DNA from: an uncultured Mailhella sp.
Lineage (GTDB): Bacteria; Desulfobacterota; Desulfovibrionia; Desulfovibrionales; Desulfovibrionaceae
Assembly (NCBI GenBank): GCA_910578585.1
Contig: CAJTRG010000006.1
Location: 33,131-97,130 of the forward strand
Direction: 5' to 3'
DNA length: 64,000 nt
Of the stretch, positions 1 to 9,318 are shown piece by piece; the stretch's first letter is position 1, and each line of letters opens with the position of its first letter. Made by a program: the position numbers and the translations under genes. The notes under the pieces are model-generated. The model was not told where the DNA came from. It was given only the letters and a program-made list of their open reading frames with translations, and did no database searches.

Positions 1-16
1 AATGAGCAATTACGCA

Positions 17-103
17 AATGGACAGCAGAGATGCCACCGAAGGCGACGAAGTCGTTTCTCTTATGTCGAGTTTACGAGACTTAGAGAAATGGACAGCAGA
101 GAT
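17..103. repeat. 71-bp tandem repeat, first locus
   Basis: The 13-mer GGACAGCAGAGAT occurs at 20-32 and again at 91-103, exactly 71 bp apart. The sequence between them (GAAGGCGACGAAGTCG, then TTTACGAGAC) matches, in the same orientation, the element at 57055-57127. It also matches the reverse complement of the array at 61496-61670. It is therefore one locus of a dispersed family whose unit is 71 bp. Because 71 is not a multiple of three, the repeat is unlikely to be coding. Function unknown. Confidence 0.8.
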
Positions 104-184
104 AAAGTTTTTCCCCTGCATAGAAAAGTCGCAAGATTTATTGGAAATGCTCTATAGCCATGTCTCATAAAAATAGCAAATACT

Positions 185-218
185 TATAATGAATACTTTA
201 CCATACTTATTTTGTATG
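185..218 (+). promoter_or_regulatory. Probable promoter and LysR-type operator of the LysR gene
   Basis: A perfect TATAAT -10 lies at 185-190; the -35 region is weak. Just downstream, CATAC (202-206) and GTATG (214-218) form a dyad containing the T-N11-A spacing typical of LysR-type binding sites. Its position around the expected transcription start would suit autorepression. This is inferred from sequence only. Confidence 0.4.
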
Positions 219-253
219 ATAATAATATGAAAAATCTTTTCACAGGAAAACAT

Positions 254-1147
254 ATGGAACTGAGAACCCTGCGCTATTTTCTGGCTGTTGCCGAAGAAAA
301 GAATATTTCAAAAGCTGCTGATGCCCTTTTCATTACCCAGCCAACGCTTTCCCGCCAGATGATTGAGCTTGAAGAAGAGCTTGGCAAAACACTCTTTATC
401 CGCGGAAAACGAAAAATCTCCCTGACAGAAGAAGGCATATTCTTCCAAAAACGCGCCAAGGAAATTATTACATTGGTTGAAAAAACAGAAAGTGCTTTCC
501 ATGCCCCGGAAGATGAACTGCACGGCGATATTTATATTGGCAGCGGAGAAACACCCGCCATGCGCTTCATTGCCCGCATTGCCCATACACTGCACAGGCA
601 AAATCCCCATGTCAATTTTCACCTTTTCAGCGGCAATGCTCAGGATGTTATGGATAAAATTGACAACGGGCTGGTGAGCTTCGGCTTGTTTATTGGCCCT
701 GCTGACCTTGCAAAATATGATTTTCTGCGCCTGCCCATAAAGGATACCTGGGGCGTGCTCATGCGAAGTGACAGTCCCCTTGCCAAACTCGAACAAATAC
801 AGGCAAAGGATTTATTAAATATTCCCCTGCTCCTTTCAAGACAGGAAATGGTCAAAAACGAAATTTCAGGCTGGATGGGGGATCTGGCAAAAGAGCTCAA
901 TATCATCGGCACATATAACTTGCTCTATAATGCGTCACTCATGGTGGAAGAAGGCTTGGGCTATGCCCTGTGTCTGGATAAAATCGTGAACACCACAAAG
1001 GATAGCCTTTTTTGCTTCAAACCTCTCTCTCCCAAAATTGAAGTCGGCTTAACCTTGGCTTGGAAAAAATCCCAGACATTCTCCAAAGCAGAAGAAAAAT
1101 TCTTGGAGTATCTCAAAAGAGAAATAGAAGTATATTCCAAAAGTTAA
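254..1147 (+). CDS. LysR-family transcriptional regulator
   Basis: A LysR-type regulator of about 297 residues, the usual family length. The N-terminal winged helix-turn-helix is clear near residues 18-36 (ISKAADALFITQPTLSRQM), followed by the linker helix and a periplasmic-binding-protein-like effector domain. I chose the ATG at 254 because it has an AGGA ribosome site at 243-246 and begins at the normal family start MELRTLRYF; an upstream in-frame ATG at 212 would add 14 unlikely residues. It converges on the O-acylation genes, so its target is not obvious from position. The effector is unknown. Confidence 0.9.
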   Translation: MELRTLRYFLAVAEEKNISKAADALFITQPTLSRQMIELEEELGKTLFIRGKRKISLTEEGIFFQKRAKEIITLVEKTESAFHAPEDELHGDIYIGSGETPAMRFIARIAHTLHRQNPHVNFHLFSGNAQDVMDKIDNGLVSFGLFIGPADLAKYDFLRLPIKDTWGVLMRSDSPLAKLEQIQAKDLLNIPLLLSRQEMVKNEISGWMGDLAKELNIIGTYNLLYNASLMVEEGLGYALCLDKIVNTTKDSLFCFKPLSPKIEVGLTLAWKKSQTFSKAEEKFLEYLKREIEVYSKS

Positions 1148-1149
1148 CA

Positions 1150-1182
1150 CAAAAAAAGCCAAAACAATTAAATGCTTTGGCT
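1150..1182 (-). terminator. Terminator between the LysR gene and the O-acylation operon
   Basis: AGCCAAA (1157-1163) pairs with TTTGGCT (1176-1182). On the minus strand the hairpin is followed by a run of seven T (complement of 1150-1156), so it mainly ends the leftward O-acylation transcript. It may also act on the LysR transcript. Confidence 0.6.
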
Positions 1183-1210
1183 CTGTAAACTGTTTTATTG
1201 GATATTTCTC

Positions 1211-3466
1211 TTACAGTTTATTCAGAAAATCTGCTTGGTTAGCCAACGTTTCAGGGATGTACTTTTTCCAAAAATCCCAGTTGTGCGTGCCGGCATCTTC
1301 GATGTATTCAATTTTAAAACCGCGTTTATGGAATAAATCCTTTGCGGTTCTGTTTTCCTCAATAACCAGTCTGTCCTTGGTTCCTGTGACCACAATAATA
1401 TGGCGGGGTGAAGTTGCCGGCCATTTCTTTTCAATCAAAGCATTGACTGCATGCTCATCCCAGATTTTTTGATTTTCCGGCACAAGTTCACCAAGCAGAT
1501 TCTTTATTTTCCAATTGTTTTTATGTTCACGGATGTCCATTACCCCGCTGACACTTGCCATGGACTGAAAAAGTCCTTTGTTTTGGAAGCCTGTCAGGAG
1601 TGCTCCGTGCCCGCCCATACTCAGGCCCGCAATGGCGCGCTTTTTCGTTGTTGGATAGAGGCTGTCAACGTGCGGAATAAGCTCTTTCGTGAGGAAACTT
1701 GCAATTTGATTATCGGAAACTAACGGACTATCCACATACCAGCCATAGGGTTCGCAGCTGGGCGCAACAATAATCACTTTTTTGGTATTGGCAATTTCCT
1801 GCAGTTGTTTACCTATTGCCTCAGCGTACTCTTTGCCGGAACTGGTTGCCCCGTGCAGTAAATAAAGGACAGGACAGCGTTTATTGCCAAGTTGGGCAGC
1901 CACGGTTTTCTGCACATTGAGTTCTGTATTTTCTTCGGGCTTTGCCAGCATGGATTTTGTTTCAGGCAGCCAAATATAATATTCCACTTCCTTTTGCCGC
2001 AAAGAAGAGGTGAAAACAACGCGGTTTGCCATGCCTGCCACAGGCGGGTAGCAGATCGGTACATCACCGACATAAAGCGCTGCCAGCTTCTTATCCACAA
2101 AAGGCAGCACATAATCTGTAAGAATTTCGCCGCCCTCGTTGCTGACGTGGATCAAATCCTTAGAGCGCAAGCGTATGCTTTGATTATTTTTACCGGTGTA
2201 AAAGGTTGTGTATTTGCCGTTTTCCGTGAGCAAATGCTCAATATTGATAAAGCGCGCTTTAGCGGCGTCCCCAGTGGCTTCTTTGTCAGCTTCCTTGGCT
2301 GCTTCGTTAACGGCTTCAGCCTGCAATTTGGAAATCAGCTTTGTGCGCGTAAAATATGGTTCTTTGCCCATAACTGGCAGACTCACCCACAGGATTTCCC
2401 GCTTGCCGTTATCCGCCAGAGCCAGGAATTTTTTGGAGCGTTCCAGATACAGCTCTGCCCATTCTTTGGTATCAATAAAATAACGCTTTTTATCAATCAC
2501 AATATCCTGCGTATCGTTGGCACCAAGGCTTACTATCAGCAAATCGGGCTGATACTGTTCCAGCATTTTGGGCAAATTTTCAAACCAGTTATAAAAATCC
2601 GGACGGCTGAGACCAGATGAATATTTGCCTTCGCGGTGCACATCCAAATTATCGCGCTTGCGCAAGCGATGATGCAGCGTTGGGCCAAGCCCCTCCATCA
2701 TCATGGAATCGCCCACCAGGAGCACGCGCTTCTTCCTGCCGTAATCAGGAATGCGTACCGCGTAACAGGCAATGCCGTCGGGGCTTTCCGGCTCTGTCAC
2801 CAAACCGGGATTAAATGGATAATGATACTGATTATATTGATATTTTTCGCCGGATTTTTCCTCTGCTTCGGCTTCTTCCCCAGCAGGAATTGCTTCATCC
2901 TGCGTAATTTCCGCTTCAAGATTTTCTGCCTGACTTATTTCCGATTCTGGAACTTCTGCCTGTGCAGGTTCAGTTTGCAGCGGGTCAGCCTGCGCCGTTT
3001 CATTCTCCTGTTCCAGTATTTCTTCTGCGGATTCTCCTACACATTCATTTTTTGCAGTTTCCGTAACATCTTCATTTTGTTCAATATTTTCTTTGATATT
3101 TTCAACCTGCAAGCTTTCTTGGGGAACGGGCTTTATTTCTTCTTCCTGCTCAGCTTTCATATTTACAATCTGAGCACGGTGCTCTTCCCATAAAGTCAGT
3201 ACCTTAGGGCTCAAATTTTGGCTGGCGCTCAAAAAATCTGCTTGTGCCAGCTTTGCAAATTCATCATGGATGGCGGAGCTCAAGACATAAATTTTTGTCT
3301 TTTCGCCAATTTCTTTGAGCTCACGATTGATTGTCAGCAAAAACGGATAGTTAGTACCCTCGCGTTCCAAAAGAGGCGTCAAACGTGCCTCTTCGAAAAA
3401 GAGCATGCAAAAGAATATGCCCATATACAGAATCAGACTTTTTCGTGAAACCTTGCTAACTTTCAT
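1211..3466 (-). CDS. Membrane-anchored SGNH hydrolase fused to an esterase-D-type hydrolase
   Basis: A 751-residue two-enzyme protein. Residues 10-24 form an N-terminal membrane segment; about 105-205 is a Glu/Ala/Gln-rich linker. An SGNH (DUF459-like) domain follows, with GDSMM (Ser254), GAND (315-318) and DLIH (Asp437, His440). From about 490 there is an alpha/beta-hydrolase of the esterase D/enterochelin esterase type, with GLSMGG (nucleophile Ser616), Asp698 and His728. Both catalytic sets look intact. The gene lies 8 bp downstream of an MBOAT gene. SGNH proteins next to MBOATs usually complete or edit O-acetylation of exported polysaccharide, so a cell-surface role is inferred. The substrate is unknown. 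I know of no common family with this exact fusion. Confidence 0.8.
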   Translation of the reverse strand: MKVSKVSRKSLILYMGIFFCMLFFEEARLTPLLEREGTNYPFLLTINRELKEIGEKTKIYVLSSAIHDEFAKLAQADFLSASQNLSPKVLTLWEEHRAQIVNMKAEQEEEIKPVPQESLQVENIKENIEQNEDVTETAKNECVGESAEEILEQENETAQADPLQTEPAQAEVPESEISQAENLEAEITQDEAIPAGEEAEAEEKSGEKYQYNQYHYPFNPGLVTEPESPDGIACYAVRIPDYGRKKRVLLVGDSMMMEGLGPTLHHRLRKRDNLDVHREGKYSSGLSRPDFYNWFENLPKMLEQYQPDLLIVSLGANDTQDIVIDKKRYFIDTKEWAELYLERSKKFLALADNGKREILWVSLPVMGKEPYFTRTKLISKLQAEAVNEAAKEADKEATGDAAKARFINIEHLLTENGKYTTFYTGKNNQSIRLRSKDLIHVSNEGGEILTDYVLPFVDKKLAALYVGDVPICYPPVAGMANRVVFTSSLRQKEVEYYIWLPETKSMLAKPEENTELNVQKTVAAQLGNKRCPVLYLLHGATSSGKEYAEAIGKQLQEIANTKKVIIVAPSCEPYGWYVDSPLVSDNQIASFLTKELIPHVDSLYPTTKKRAIAGLSMGGHGALLTGFQNKGLFQSMASVSGVMDIREHKNNWKIKNLLGELVPENQKIWDEHAVNALIEKKWPATSPRHIIVVTGTKDRLVIEENRTAKDLFHKRGFKIEYIEDAGTHNWDFWKKYIPETLANQADFLNKL

Positions 3467-3474
3467 ACACAGCT

Positions 3475-4968
3475 CTAGAATTGGAAATAAATGAAGGGCA
3501 AAACGCCGTCAGGCCCCAGTTTGAAAATAATTGCACAAAAAAGTGTTATAATCACCAGCTTGAAAGGATACCAGACCTTTTCCAGCACAAAGGCAAAACC
3601 ATTAAAACTATATTTTCCAACGCATTGGATGATAAAAGCACAAGCAATTGCCACGAGCACCAGCAAGGGATAACCGTCGCCCTCAGAGGTAAAGAGCAGC
3701 ATTTTCCGGATCATGGCAAGGGCAAGTTCCATGCTTTCTGCACGGAAAAAGAGCCAAACCACACAAATAAAATGAAAGGTCAAAAACCAGGAAAAAATGC
3801 TGTAACATTGCAGTATCACAGGCTTATTCAAAATTTGCGAATTGGAAAATCCGGGCAAAAACTGTTTAAAGGCATGATTGACCATAAGCCCTGCCCCGTG
3901 CGCCATGCCCCAGACAAGAAAACGCAAATGCGCGCCGTGCCACAAGCCGCCGATGGCCATGGTCAGAAATAAATTCACATACTTATTGCCTTTACGGTTG
4001 CCCCCGAGGCTGAAATACACATAATCGCGCAGCCAGGTGGAAAGGCTGATATGCCAGCGGTGCCAGAACTCTTTGACGCTGGTTGCAAGATACGGCGCAT
4101 TGAAGTTTTGCGGAATTTTTATGCCCATGAGCCTGCCAATGCCAATGGCAAGGTCGGTATAGCCGGAAAAATCGCAAAAAATCTGCATAGCATAGGCATA
4201 CATGGCCACAAAAACCGTTTCAGAGCTGTAAAATTCAGGACTTTGGAACACATCGCGCACAATATGTTCAGACAAATAGCTGGCGAGCACCACTTTTTTG
4301 AAAAGCCCGCTCAAAATATAGGTAAAGCCCTCGGCAATATCGCGGTTAATAAGGACTTTTTCCATTTTTCTGTAATCATCATCCTGCACCACAGGGTCAA
4401 AGGCAAGCTGAGGAAAGAACTGATTGCTGCGCATGATCGGCCCGGAGAGAACCGTGGGAAAAAAGGAAATAAAGAGTAAAACATTATAATAGGATAAAGG
4501 CTTCAAACTCGTGTCACGGTATCTGTCAATGGCATAGGACATACCCTGAAAAATATAGAAGCTAAGACCAACAGGCAGCAAAATTTCCACGCTGGGCAAG
4601 AGGAAAATCAAGCTGATATCATAGCCAAGGCTTTCCAGCACCTGTTCAGCGCTTAAAATCAAAAATTCATAATATTTGAAAAAGCCTAAAAGCAAAATTT
4701 GGGCAAAAACAGCAACACCAATGATAAAACGCCGTGTACCGTGCTTTTTGAGGGGATGGGCATTGGTGAGAACAGCACTGATATAGTTGATAAATGCCAC
4801 CAAAAAGAGCAAGGGTAAAAACTGTATCCCTGCAAAAGCATAAAAGGCTATATTGATTCCTAAAAGGAAAAAGGTTTGCGTTTTGAACGTTCTTTCCCCT
4901 AAACTCAAAATCACAAGGGCGAGCAAAAAGAAAAGCGCAAAATAAAAGGTTACAAAATTCATCTTCAA
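3475..4968 (-). CDS. MBOAT-family O-acyltransferase (AlgI-like)
   Basis: A multi-pass membrane O-acyltransferase of 497 residues, the normal size for AlgI/PatA-type MBOATs. Family marks include SFFPTVLSGPIMR, EFWHRWHISLSTWLRDYVY and the active-site region MAIGGLWHGAH, whose His is the expected catalytic residue. Such proteins carry acetyl groups across the membrane to polysaccharide, peptidoglycan or teichoic acid. The downstream SGNH/esterase protein is the likely partner that transfers or removes the acetyl group outside. The MFS gene upstream is 97 bp away on the same strand with no obvious terminator, so co-transcription is possible. Confidence 0.9.
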   Translation of the reverse strand: MKMNFVTFYFALFFLLALVILSLGERTFKTQTFFLLGINIAFYAFAGIQFLPLLFLVAFINYISAVLTNAHPLKKHGTRRFIIGVAVFAQILLLGFFKYYEFLILSAEQVLESLGYDISLIFLLPSVEILLPVGLSFYIFQGMSYAIDRYRDTSLKPLSYYNVLLFISFFPTVLSGPIMRSNQFFPQLAFDPVVQDDDYRKMEKVLINRDIAEGFTYILSGLFKKVVLASYLSEHIVRDVFQSPEFYSSETVFVAMYAYAMQIFCDFSGYTDLAIGIGRLMGIKIPQNFNAPYLATSVKEFWHRWHISLSTWLRDYVYFSLGGNRKGNKYVNLFLTMAIGGLWHGAHLRFLVWGMAHGAGLMVNHAFKQFLPGFSNSQILNKPVILQCYSIFSWFLTFHFICVVWLFFRAESMELALAMIRKMLLFTSEGDGYPLLVLVAIACAFIIQCVGKYSFNGFAFVLEKVWYPFKLVIITLFCAIIFKLGPDGVLPFIYFQF

Positions 4969-5065
4969 CCTGAATAATTTTTTTCCTTTTTAGGGTACTT
5001 TGACAGGAAAAGCAAGCAAAATAAGGCGTTATTTCAAAATTCATCCACAGTATGAGTGTGTTATT

Positions 5066-6337
5066 CTATTCCTTAAACTTCAAACAGCGCAAAAGTCCTG
5101 CCACCACGCAAAGGAAAATACTCATGGTAATAAAGACAAAGGGCAGGCCCAGATTATGCGCAACAAAGCCCATAATCGCCGGGCCGGAAAGCAGGCCTAA
5201 ATAGCCCAGCATGCTCACCGCCGCAATACTTGCCCCAAGGCTGCCCATGGTATTTTTCGTGGTCAGGGTAAAGAGCATGGGCACAGTGGTAGAGGCAAAA
5301 AGCCCCAAACAGAAAAATGCCGCAAAAGCAGCATAGCCGCTGGGAATAAAGCTGACAGCGAGGAAACAGCCCACACTAAGGAGCACGCCATAAAAGAGCA
5401 GATTCTTTGAGCCAAAACGCGCCCCAAGTCTGTCGCCCATAAGACGTCCGCAGGTCATGGTTGTGGCAAAAAGAGCATAGCCAAGACCTGCCTGAGAAAG
5501 GGGAACATGCCGTATTCTATGCAGGAATAAAGCTCCCCAGTCCATGAGCACACCTTCAATCATATACAGGAAAAAGCAAATCACGCCAAACCATAAAATA
5601 ATACCGCGGGGAACGGTGAAAAGAGGTGTTTTCTCTTCCCGGCATTTGGTTTTGGGAAAGAAATAGATTTGAAAATACAGCATGGCAAGCAAAATCAAGA
5701 CGCAAACCACGCCTGTGGCAAGAATATGATTATTGAGAGTTTGCAGCAAAATGGCAATGCAGCCTGCTCCGGAGGCAACACCAATCATATACATGGCATG
5801 CAAACTGGACATGAGCCGGCGTTTGCCCACCTGCTCTAAAAATGCCACCTGCATATTCATTACCACATCAAGAGTGCCGCTCATGGCGCCAAAAACTGCA
5901 AGAGAAAGGGCAAGCGTCAGCGGCGTGGGCACAAAGCTGAGCAGGAACAAAGCAATATAATACACTGGAATACAGACATTTTGCACAGCACGGCAGCCAA
6001 ATTTATTTGCCAGCGCTCCGGCAACAGGCATGGAAAGCGTTGCTCCAAGCCCAAGGCATAAAAGGAGTAAGCCCAGCTGTGCTTCATTGACCTGCAAACG
6101 CTCCATGGCAAAAGGAATAAGCGCTGCCCACACAGCCATGGCAACGCCAAGGCTCCAATAGGCATAACGTCCTGCCATAATGCTCATGGGCACAGATTTG
6201 AGCGCAAAACATTCGCCGTCGTCAGCTCCTGCTGCTGCGCTTGCCTGCACTTTTGCCGCGTCTGACAATTTATCCGGCAATGTTTCTGCCATATTCTGTG
6301 TATTTTCAGTAGGTTCTTTGCTTTCCATGCTATCCAT
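5066..6337 (-). CDS. MFS transporter
   Basis: A 423-residue major facilitator superfamily carrier with about twelve hydrophobic segments. The cytoplasmic loop after TM2-3 is GALANKFGCRAVQN, a form of the MFS GxLxDRxGRR signature. The hydrophilic N-terminal tail of about 45 residues is longer than usual. The layout resembles the fucose permease/YbjJ-type branch. Neither sequence nor context fixes the substrate. It lies 32 bp from ddl and upstream of the MBOAT gene. Confidence 0.85.
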   Translation of the reverse strand: MDSMESKEPTENTQNMAETLPDKLSDAAKVQASAAAGADDGECFALKSVPMSIMAGRYAYWSLGVAMAVWAALIPFAMERLQVNEAQLGLLLLCLGLGATLSMPVAGALANKFGCRAVQNVCIPVYYIALFLLSFVPTPLTLALSLAVFGAMSGTLDVVMNMQVAFLEQVGKRRLMSSLHAMYMIGVASGAGCIAILLQTLNNHILATGVVCVLILLAMLYFQIYFFPKTKCREEKTPLFTVPRGIILWFGVICFFLYMIEGVLMDWGALFLHRIRHVPLSQAGLGYALFATTMTCGRLMGDRLGARFGSKNLLFYGVLLSVGCFLAVSFIPSGYAAFAAFFCLGLFASTTVPMLFTLTTKNTMGSLGASIAAVSMLGYLGLLSGPAIMGFVAHNLGLPFVFITMSIFLCVVAGLLRCLKFKE

Positions 6338-6369
6338 AAAGAGTATTCCGGCTTTGGAACTTCTTGTTA

Positions 6370-7281
6370 TTATGCTTTTTTCTTTTTTGCCATTTCCAGC
6401 AGTTTTTCAATGAGCTCGCCAAATTCAAGTCCAATTTCCTTGGCTTCCTTGGGCACAAGGCTGGTGGCAGTCATGCCGGGCAGGGTATTGACTTCCAAAA
6501 TATAGGGTACACCCTCTTTGGTCAGAATAAAATCTGAACGGCTGTAATCGGAAAGTCCCAAAATCTGGTGGGCTTTGAGTGCCATTTCCTGTACATTTTT
6601 GGTGGCTTCTTCGCCAATGGGTGCGGGGCAGATTTCTGTGGCGCCGTCGGCAGCGTATTTATTGGTATAGTCGAAAAATTCTCCTTTGGATTCAATCAGA
6701 ACAGGGGGCAGAGCCTCATCACCCAGCACGCCGCAGGTCACGTCCTTGCCCTCGACGAGTTCTTCAATCAAAATTTCCAGCCCCACTCCAAAAATGTTTT
6801 CCAGCGCGTCTTTGAGTTCTTTCCTGCTTTTCACGCGGTATAAATGTATGCTTGAACCGCCGTTATTGGATTTGACAAACATGGGATAATGAAGTTTTTC
6901 TTCAATCACTTTCAAATCTTCAGGCATAGAGGGCAGGAACATGCCGTTCACAGTGCGAAGCCCGCCTGCCTGCAAAAGGGATTTTGCGGCATATTTATGC
7001 AGAGCAAGGAAAGAACCTTCTGCGTTCGCGCCTTGATAGGGGCAGTTGACGCGGCTCAGGATTGCCTGAACAAGACCGTCTTCGCCCGGAGATCCGTGCA
7101 GATTGATAAAAGCCACTTCTGCATTCTTTGCCAGCGGAATAAGCGCTTCAAAGCCGTCAGAAAGATTGAAAAAGGTTACATTGTGCCCGCGTTCTTTGAG
7201 CACTTTTTCAATGCCGCGCGCACCGCGAAGAGAAATTTCCCGTTCAGGAGACCAGCCACCTGCAATAAGTAATACGTTCAT
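6370..7281 (-). CDS. ddl: D-alanine--D-alanine ligase
   Basis: An ATP-grasp ligase of 303 residues that joins two D-alanines for peptidoglycan precursor synthesis in the cytoplasm. The N-terminus MNVLLIAGGWSPEREISL is the Ddl substrate-loop signature. The ATP-grasp part includes PMFVKSNNGGSS and VEGKDVTCGVLG, and the C-terminus has the metal and substrate site EVNTLPGMTATSLVPKEA. Its ATG overlaps the stop of the upstream HD-domain gene by one base (TGATG), so the two are translationally coupled. Confidence 0.95.
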   Translation of the reverse strand: MNVLLIAGGWSPEREISLRGARGIEKVLKERGHNVTFFNLSDGFEALIPLAKNAEVAFINLHGSPGEDGLVQAILSRVNCPYQGANAEGSFLALHKYAAKSLLQAGGLRTVNGMFLPSMPEDLKVIEEKLHYPMFVKSNNGGSSIHLYRVKSRKELKDALENIFGVGLEILIEELVEGKDVTCGVLGDEALPPVLIESKGEFFDYTNKYAADGATEICPAPIGEEATKNVQEMALKAHQILGLSDYSRSDFILTKEGVPYILEVNTLPGMTATSLVPKEAKEIGLEFGELIEKLLEMAKKKKA

Positions 7282-7913
7282 CAGCGTTTCCTTTCTTGTT
7301 TGATACGGACAAGTTGCCCAGGTTCTATATTGACATCAACGCCAAACTTGATAAAGGCATTTTCTATTTTTTGACTTTGTTCATAATTAATATTGATCAG
7401 ACGGCGTTTTTCTTCGCTTGTGCCGTAACGTTTCAATAAATCTTCAAAACGCCCGGCCAGGGGCACCAGCCTGTCGTGCTGTACACGCTTGTCCGCATAG
7501 GAAATCAAATTGGGCAACGTGCAGGGATTTTTCTCAATGGCCTGTTCACCCTCATCAAAAAACCAAATTACGTGGGCAAGCACAGCCTGTGCAATGGCAG
7601 GGTTTTGCGTTTCCTGCATCACCCAGGCAGAACCCAAAACTGCGTGGTCACCGCCAAAGCAAATGGTATAACTTTTGGCAATATCATGGAGCAGGGCGGA
7701 AGAAAGCACCAAATCTTCACGGATCGGGTAACCGGCCTTTGCAAAACGCTTTGCCATGGTTAAGGCAACCCGTGCCACCATCAGGCAATGGCCTTTGATA
7801 TGAGACATCATCTGGTATTTTTGCCACAGTCTAAAGCATTCGCCTATACTGGGTACTTTCCAGTCCTCATTGTACGGAAAATATAAATTGGGCCACAGGG
7901 GCATGGGTAACAT
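7281..7913 (-). CDS. HD-domain phosphohydrolase
   Basis: A 210-residue HD-superfamily protein. The first metal-site His is in KGHCLMVARVAL and the HD pair is in SALLHDIAKS, followed by HAVLGSAWVM and AVLAHVIW. These make up an HD metal site of the single-domain, HDIG-like type. Enzymes like this hydrolyse nucleotides or phosphoesters; the substrate cannot be read from sequence. It is coupled to ddl through a one-base overlap and follows dut. Confidence 0.8.
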   Translation of the reverse strand: MLPMPLWPNLYFPYNEDWKVPSIGECFRLWQKYQMMSHIKGHCLMVARVALTMAKRFAKAGYPIREDLVLSSALLHDIAKSYTICFGGDHAVLGSAWVMQETQNPAIAQAVLAHVIWFFDEGEQAIEKNPCTLPNLISYADKRVQHDRLVPLAGRFEDLLKRYGTSEEKRRLININYEQSQKIENAFIKFGVDVNIEPGQLVRIKQERKR

Positions 7914-7944
7914 AATTCTTTTGCCTTTTTGGTTTTATCTGCTT

Positions 7945-8406
7945 TTAGTTATTGCCCGTATGGCCGTAGCCGCCAATGCCGCGTTCTGTTTCAGAAAGTT
8001 CAGTACTTTCTTCAACGCTGACAGGCACATAGGGATGGAAAACAAGCTGAGCTATACGGTCGCCTTTTTCCACAGTAATGGCTTCTTTGGAGGTATTGAG
8101 CATATAAGCAATAATTTCTCCGCGAAAATCAGGGTCAATAACACCAACGCCCTGAGCAATGGTCAGACCTTTTCTTGCACCCCAGCCACTGCGGGAATAA
8201 AGGAAAGCTGCCACATTTTTTTCACAAATTTCAATGGCAATGCCTGTAGGAACAGGATAGCGATCCCCCGGTTCAATGCAAATGGTATCCTCTGTAAAAC
8301 ATGCGCGCAAATCCAGTCCGCAAGCCTCAGCAGTAGCAGGACAAGCACCGCGTTTACCATAAAGAGCTCTGCTTTCACCTAAATATTTAACTTTTACTAC
8401 AGACAT
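7945..8406 (-). CDS. dut: dUTP diphosphatase
   Basis: A trimeric dUTPase of 153 residues, standard length. It converts dUTP to dUMP and PPi, keeping uracil out of DNA and supplying dUMP to thymidylate synthase. All five motifs are visible: motif I region ACFTEDTICIEPGDRYPVPTG, motif II YSRSGWGARKGL, motif III GVGVIDPDFRGEI, motif IV GDRIAQLVF and motif V RGIGGYGHTG. A thyX gene that would use its product is at 14367-15092, in a different transcription unit. Confidence 0.96.
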   Translation of the reverse strand: MSVVKVKYLGESRALYGKRGACPATAEACGLDLRACFTEDTICIEPGDRYPVPTGIAIEICEKNVAAFLYSRSGWGARKGLTIAQGVGVIDPDFRGEIIAYMLNTSKEAITVEKGDRIAQLVFHPYVPVSVEESTELSETERGIGGYGHTGNN

Positions 8407-8418
8407 ATTTTTCCTCTC

Positions 8419-9279
8419 TTATATTTTCGGCATATTTTCTGCCGTTTGTTCCTGTTGTTCCTGCAATCTGGCTTCTTTCTTACGCTGACTTTCTTCCTGT
8501 TTGGCAAGAATAAAGGGCGTCAAATCAACCTGATCTTCAGGCGCAAGCAAATGTTTTTGCAGTTGCCAGCGGATAATCCCCTGATAGACATTGCGTCTGC
8601 CGCTTTGGCTCTCCTCGCAGAGCACATCCAGCCTACTCAGCAAATCCGTGCGCTTGGTGGTACCCGCTGAGGGGCAGGGATTAGAGAAAATCGGCAGTTC
8701 CCAAAGTTTTGCCGCTTTGAGAATATGCTGTTTCTCCACCATGGCAAGGGGGCGGATAACCGTGAGCAAGCCGCCAAAGAAAGGCTCATACATGCTCATG
8801 CCGTCAATGCGCCCTGTCTGCACCAAATTCAGCAAAAAGGTTGATACAATATCATCCGCATTATGGCCGAAAGCAAGGTGCGATAAATTGTGCTCTTTGC
8901 ACAGTTCAAAAAGCCGTTTGCGCCGCTGGAACGCACAATAATAACACGGTGATTTTGTTCTGTTTTCTTCAGTATGGGCAAGAAGACCGTGGTTGGTCAC
9001 TTCCACATGATAAGGAATATTTTCCTCTTCAAGCCAGGCAACCAACGGCGCGTGACAATTGGGGTCAAAGCCTGCATTGATGTGTATTGCCATGATTTCA
9101 AAAGGAAAAGGCGTAATGCGCTGCCGTATTTGCATGACCTTGAGCAGCACAAAGGAATCCACTCCCCCGGAAACCGCAATTCCCACTCGGGCATGGGGTT
9201 TCAGCATGCCCGTATTCTGCATGAGCTTGCCGGCCGCGCGAATGCACTGTTCCTGCGAATAATGAAGCTTTTTTGCCAT
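8419..9279 (-). CDS. PP-loop tRNA thiolation protein, TtcA-like
   Basis: A 286-residue N-type ATP pyrophosphatase. The PP-loop is VAVSGGVDSF-like (GIAVSGGVDSFVLL, residues 34-47). CYYCAFQRRKR gives a CxxC and NPCPSAGTTKR a further Cys, the pattern of TtcA/TtuA-type tRNA-modifying enzymes that hold an iron-sulfur cluster. The likely role is 2-thiolation of a tRNA base. The C-terminal 40 residues are Glu/Gln/Lys-rich and probably disordered. The gene is 12 bp upstream of dut, in one operon. Confidence 0.8.
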   Translation of the reverse strand: MAKKLHYSQEQCIRAAGKLMQNTGMLKPHARVGIAVSGGVDSFVLLKVMQIRQRITPFPFEIMAIHINAGFDPNCHAPLVAWLEEENIPYHVEVTNHGLLAHTEENRTKSPCYYCAFQRRKRLFELCKEHNLSHLAFGHNADDIVSTFLLNLVQTGRIDGMSMYEPFFGGLLTVIRPLAMVEKQHILKAAKLWELPIFSNPCPSAGTTKRTDLLSRLDVLCEESQSGRRNVYQGIIRWQLQKHLLAPEDQVDLTPFILAKQEESQRKKEARLQEQQEQTAENMPKI

Positions 9280-9318
9280 AAGTTCCTTTTAAGATACCGC
9301 TCGCACAATCTCTGCTGT

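Noticed and set aside
2617..3193. Plus-strand open frames opposite the SGNH/esterase gene
   Set aside because: Shadows of the real minus-strand gene; low-complexity translation of its acidic linker.
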